The notes under the pieces are model-generated. The model saw nothing but the letters and a program-made list of their open reading frames with translations. It made no database searches and was not told the DNA's origin. A DNA stretch of 64,000 nucleotides from Rallus limicola (taxonomy: Eukaryota; Chordata; Aves; Gruiformes; Rallidae): contig JAKCOZ010000014.1 in the NCBI GenBank assembly GCA_022605955.1, positions 16,374,001 to 16,438,000 of the forward strand, written 5' to 3'. The translations under genes were made by a program, and so were the position numbers. Shown in pieces: positions 62,801 to 64,000 of this stretch (its first letter is position 1; every line of letters begins with the position of its first letter).

Positions 62801-64000
62801 CTTGCAGTGTGTATTTGTGGGAGCTTGTTCCTTCTATATTCGATTTCGATGAAGGAGGCTGCTTGCCAGGTGCAGATGGGTGTGCAGAGCTGCTGTAAAC
62901 CTAGAAGCCCAGCTGTAAAGCCTAGACTCGCTGAGTCACTGCCTAAGCCCTGAGAATGCAGGTGTCTGGTTGGGTGGGGGAGGGTTATTTTGATATTTTT
63001 TTTCCCCTTTCTTAATAAGGTATTTTACCTTGGAGAGAAAAACCTGGACATAATCCATGGTCTCCTCTTCCAGAAGGCAGCAGCTTTATAACGTTGGGTC
63101 ACAAACGAGTGCACAACTAGCAAGCAGATGGCAGCGAGTGCCCAAGAAGGCTGTGTCTGGTTGGTATTAGGATGAACAATTTGTCATATTCTGGTGCCAT
63201 AGACTTGTTAATTAGTGTGAGTAACTCCACACAGACCAACCAGCCTATCACAACAACCTCATGAAAAACGAGGGAGTACCAAAAGGCTTGGTGTAGTATG
63301 TCCTCCACAATCCAAGCGCCCACATGAGCACTGCCTCCCTACTCCTGTGAAGCAAGGAGCTAAATCAATTATAAACAAAGAGGAGTCCACTGGGCTTCAA
63401 ATGACTGAGTATACAATGACAATGATCAGCTTGGAGAGGATATTCTTGCCCTGATTTCACAAGATCCTATTGTACAGCCTAGCTGGGCACCACCAGGGAC
63501 CAAAGAAGGGCTGGCAGCTTGTTGTTTGGTTCATCCCAGGATTGGTCTTAACAGCATTTAAGGAGATTGTATGTTTAGACACTTTGATTCTCATTTCCTT
63601 CCATAGCTCCTAAAGAAGAGTGGTGAGATTCTGTCTTTGAGGACACCACCTGTCTGTATGCTGGTAACAGAAGTAGCTAATGAAGTGAGCTGCTGGTTGT
63701 GCCCTGAACTTCCTGTCTTTTGGAATATGACTTGTGATCCAGTCCTAAGGGAGTTACACGTATCGTCCAACTTTAGTACAGAGCTAGATGTCTTTCAGAA
63801 CATGCTTTGCAGGTCTACTCTGATTTCCTGGGCCTTTTTATAGACTACAGGTTTACCAGAAAATAAAACACAGCCAAGACTCAGGTCAGTTCTGTAACAG
63901 TTAAGCTGTTAGAAGAGGAGGGATGGATGCATGGATGGGACCAAAAAGCCCAGGAGACACCCAATAAGGAGCAGAGACTAAGGCACATCTGGTCATTGTA

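Larger units (their letters stand above)
52170..64000 (+). other. SH3BP5: SH3BP5 intron 3 (runs off the window), no exon seen
   Basis: About 11.8 kb of intron with no CR1 copy that I can see and no coding exon that I can recognise. It holds a short tandem duplication, a GT/CA inverted pair and a long antisense open frame, listed separately. GT-AG sites occur by chance throughout and none bounds a SH3BP5-like peptide. Confidence 0.6.

Noticed and set aside
1..64000. Prokaryotic-type systems: CRISPR arrays, operons, toxin-antitoxin pairs, phage or IS elements
   Set aside because: The DNA is clearly vertebrate, with spliced genes and CR1 LINEs. No regularly spaced repeats with spacers or dense same-strand genes were seen.
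1..64000. tRNA, rRNA or snoRNA genes
   Set aside because: No B-box-like GGTTCGAATCC element with a matching A box was found, nor any rRNA-like stretch. A small intronic RNA could be missed by eye.
52200..64000. SH3BP5 exon 4 within the window
   Set aside because: No sequence encoding the expected AQLEAQKA start with an acceptor was found, so it is taken to lie beyond the right edge.

Overview
This window is vertebrate nuclear DNA, almost certainly from a bird. Coding sequence is split into short exons with GT-AG introns, two CpG islands sit in an otherwise CpG-poor background, and the only interspersed repeats I recognise are 5'-truncated CR1 LINEs that end in the ATTCTRTGATTCTATGA-type tail typical of birds and other reptiles. 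I cannot name the species. There is no bacterial or phage system, CRISPR array, tRNA or rRNA here.

Three genes are recognisable, in the order known for human 3p25. (1) The first 93 bases are the start of EAF1 on the minus strand, 31 codons running off the left edge. (2) METTL6 lies on the plus strand from about 0.3 to 10.6 kb. All five coding exons were read through with correct splice phases, giving 302 codons. EAF1 and METTL6 start head to head from one CpG island. (3) SH3BP5 lies on the plus strand. Its CpG-island promoter and first coding exon are at about 39.3 kb, exon 2 is at 41.5 kb, exon 3 is at 52.0 kb, and the rest of the gene lies beyond the right edge.

The 28 kb between METTL6 and SH3BP5 (10.6 to 38.9 kb) has no gene I can support. 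It holds two CR1 fragments, an uninterrupted (GGAA)60 microsatellite, T/G-rich tracts, a purine-rich tract, small tandem duplications and ordinary unique sequence. Introns 2 and 3 of SH3BP5 are similar, with a CR1 copy just upstream of exon 3 and stretches that look like conserved regulatory DNA by motif content only.

The genes do not form a pathway. EAF1 is a transcription-elongation cofactor, METTL6 a tRNA-Ser m3C32 methyltransferase, and SH3BP5 a RAB11 exchange factor and JNK-docking protein. Points most worth a second look are the overlapping upstream ORF and longer N-terminus of METTL6, the 60-bp extended palindrome between CpG-rich blocks in SH3BP5 intron 1, the (GGAA)60 array, the pair of similar same-orientation CR1 copies that bracket the SH3BP5 promoter, and a 250-codon antisense ORF in SH3BP5 intron 3.
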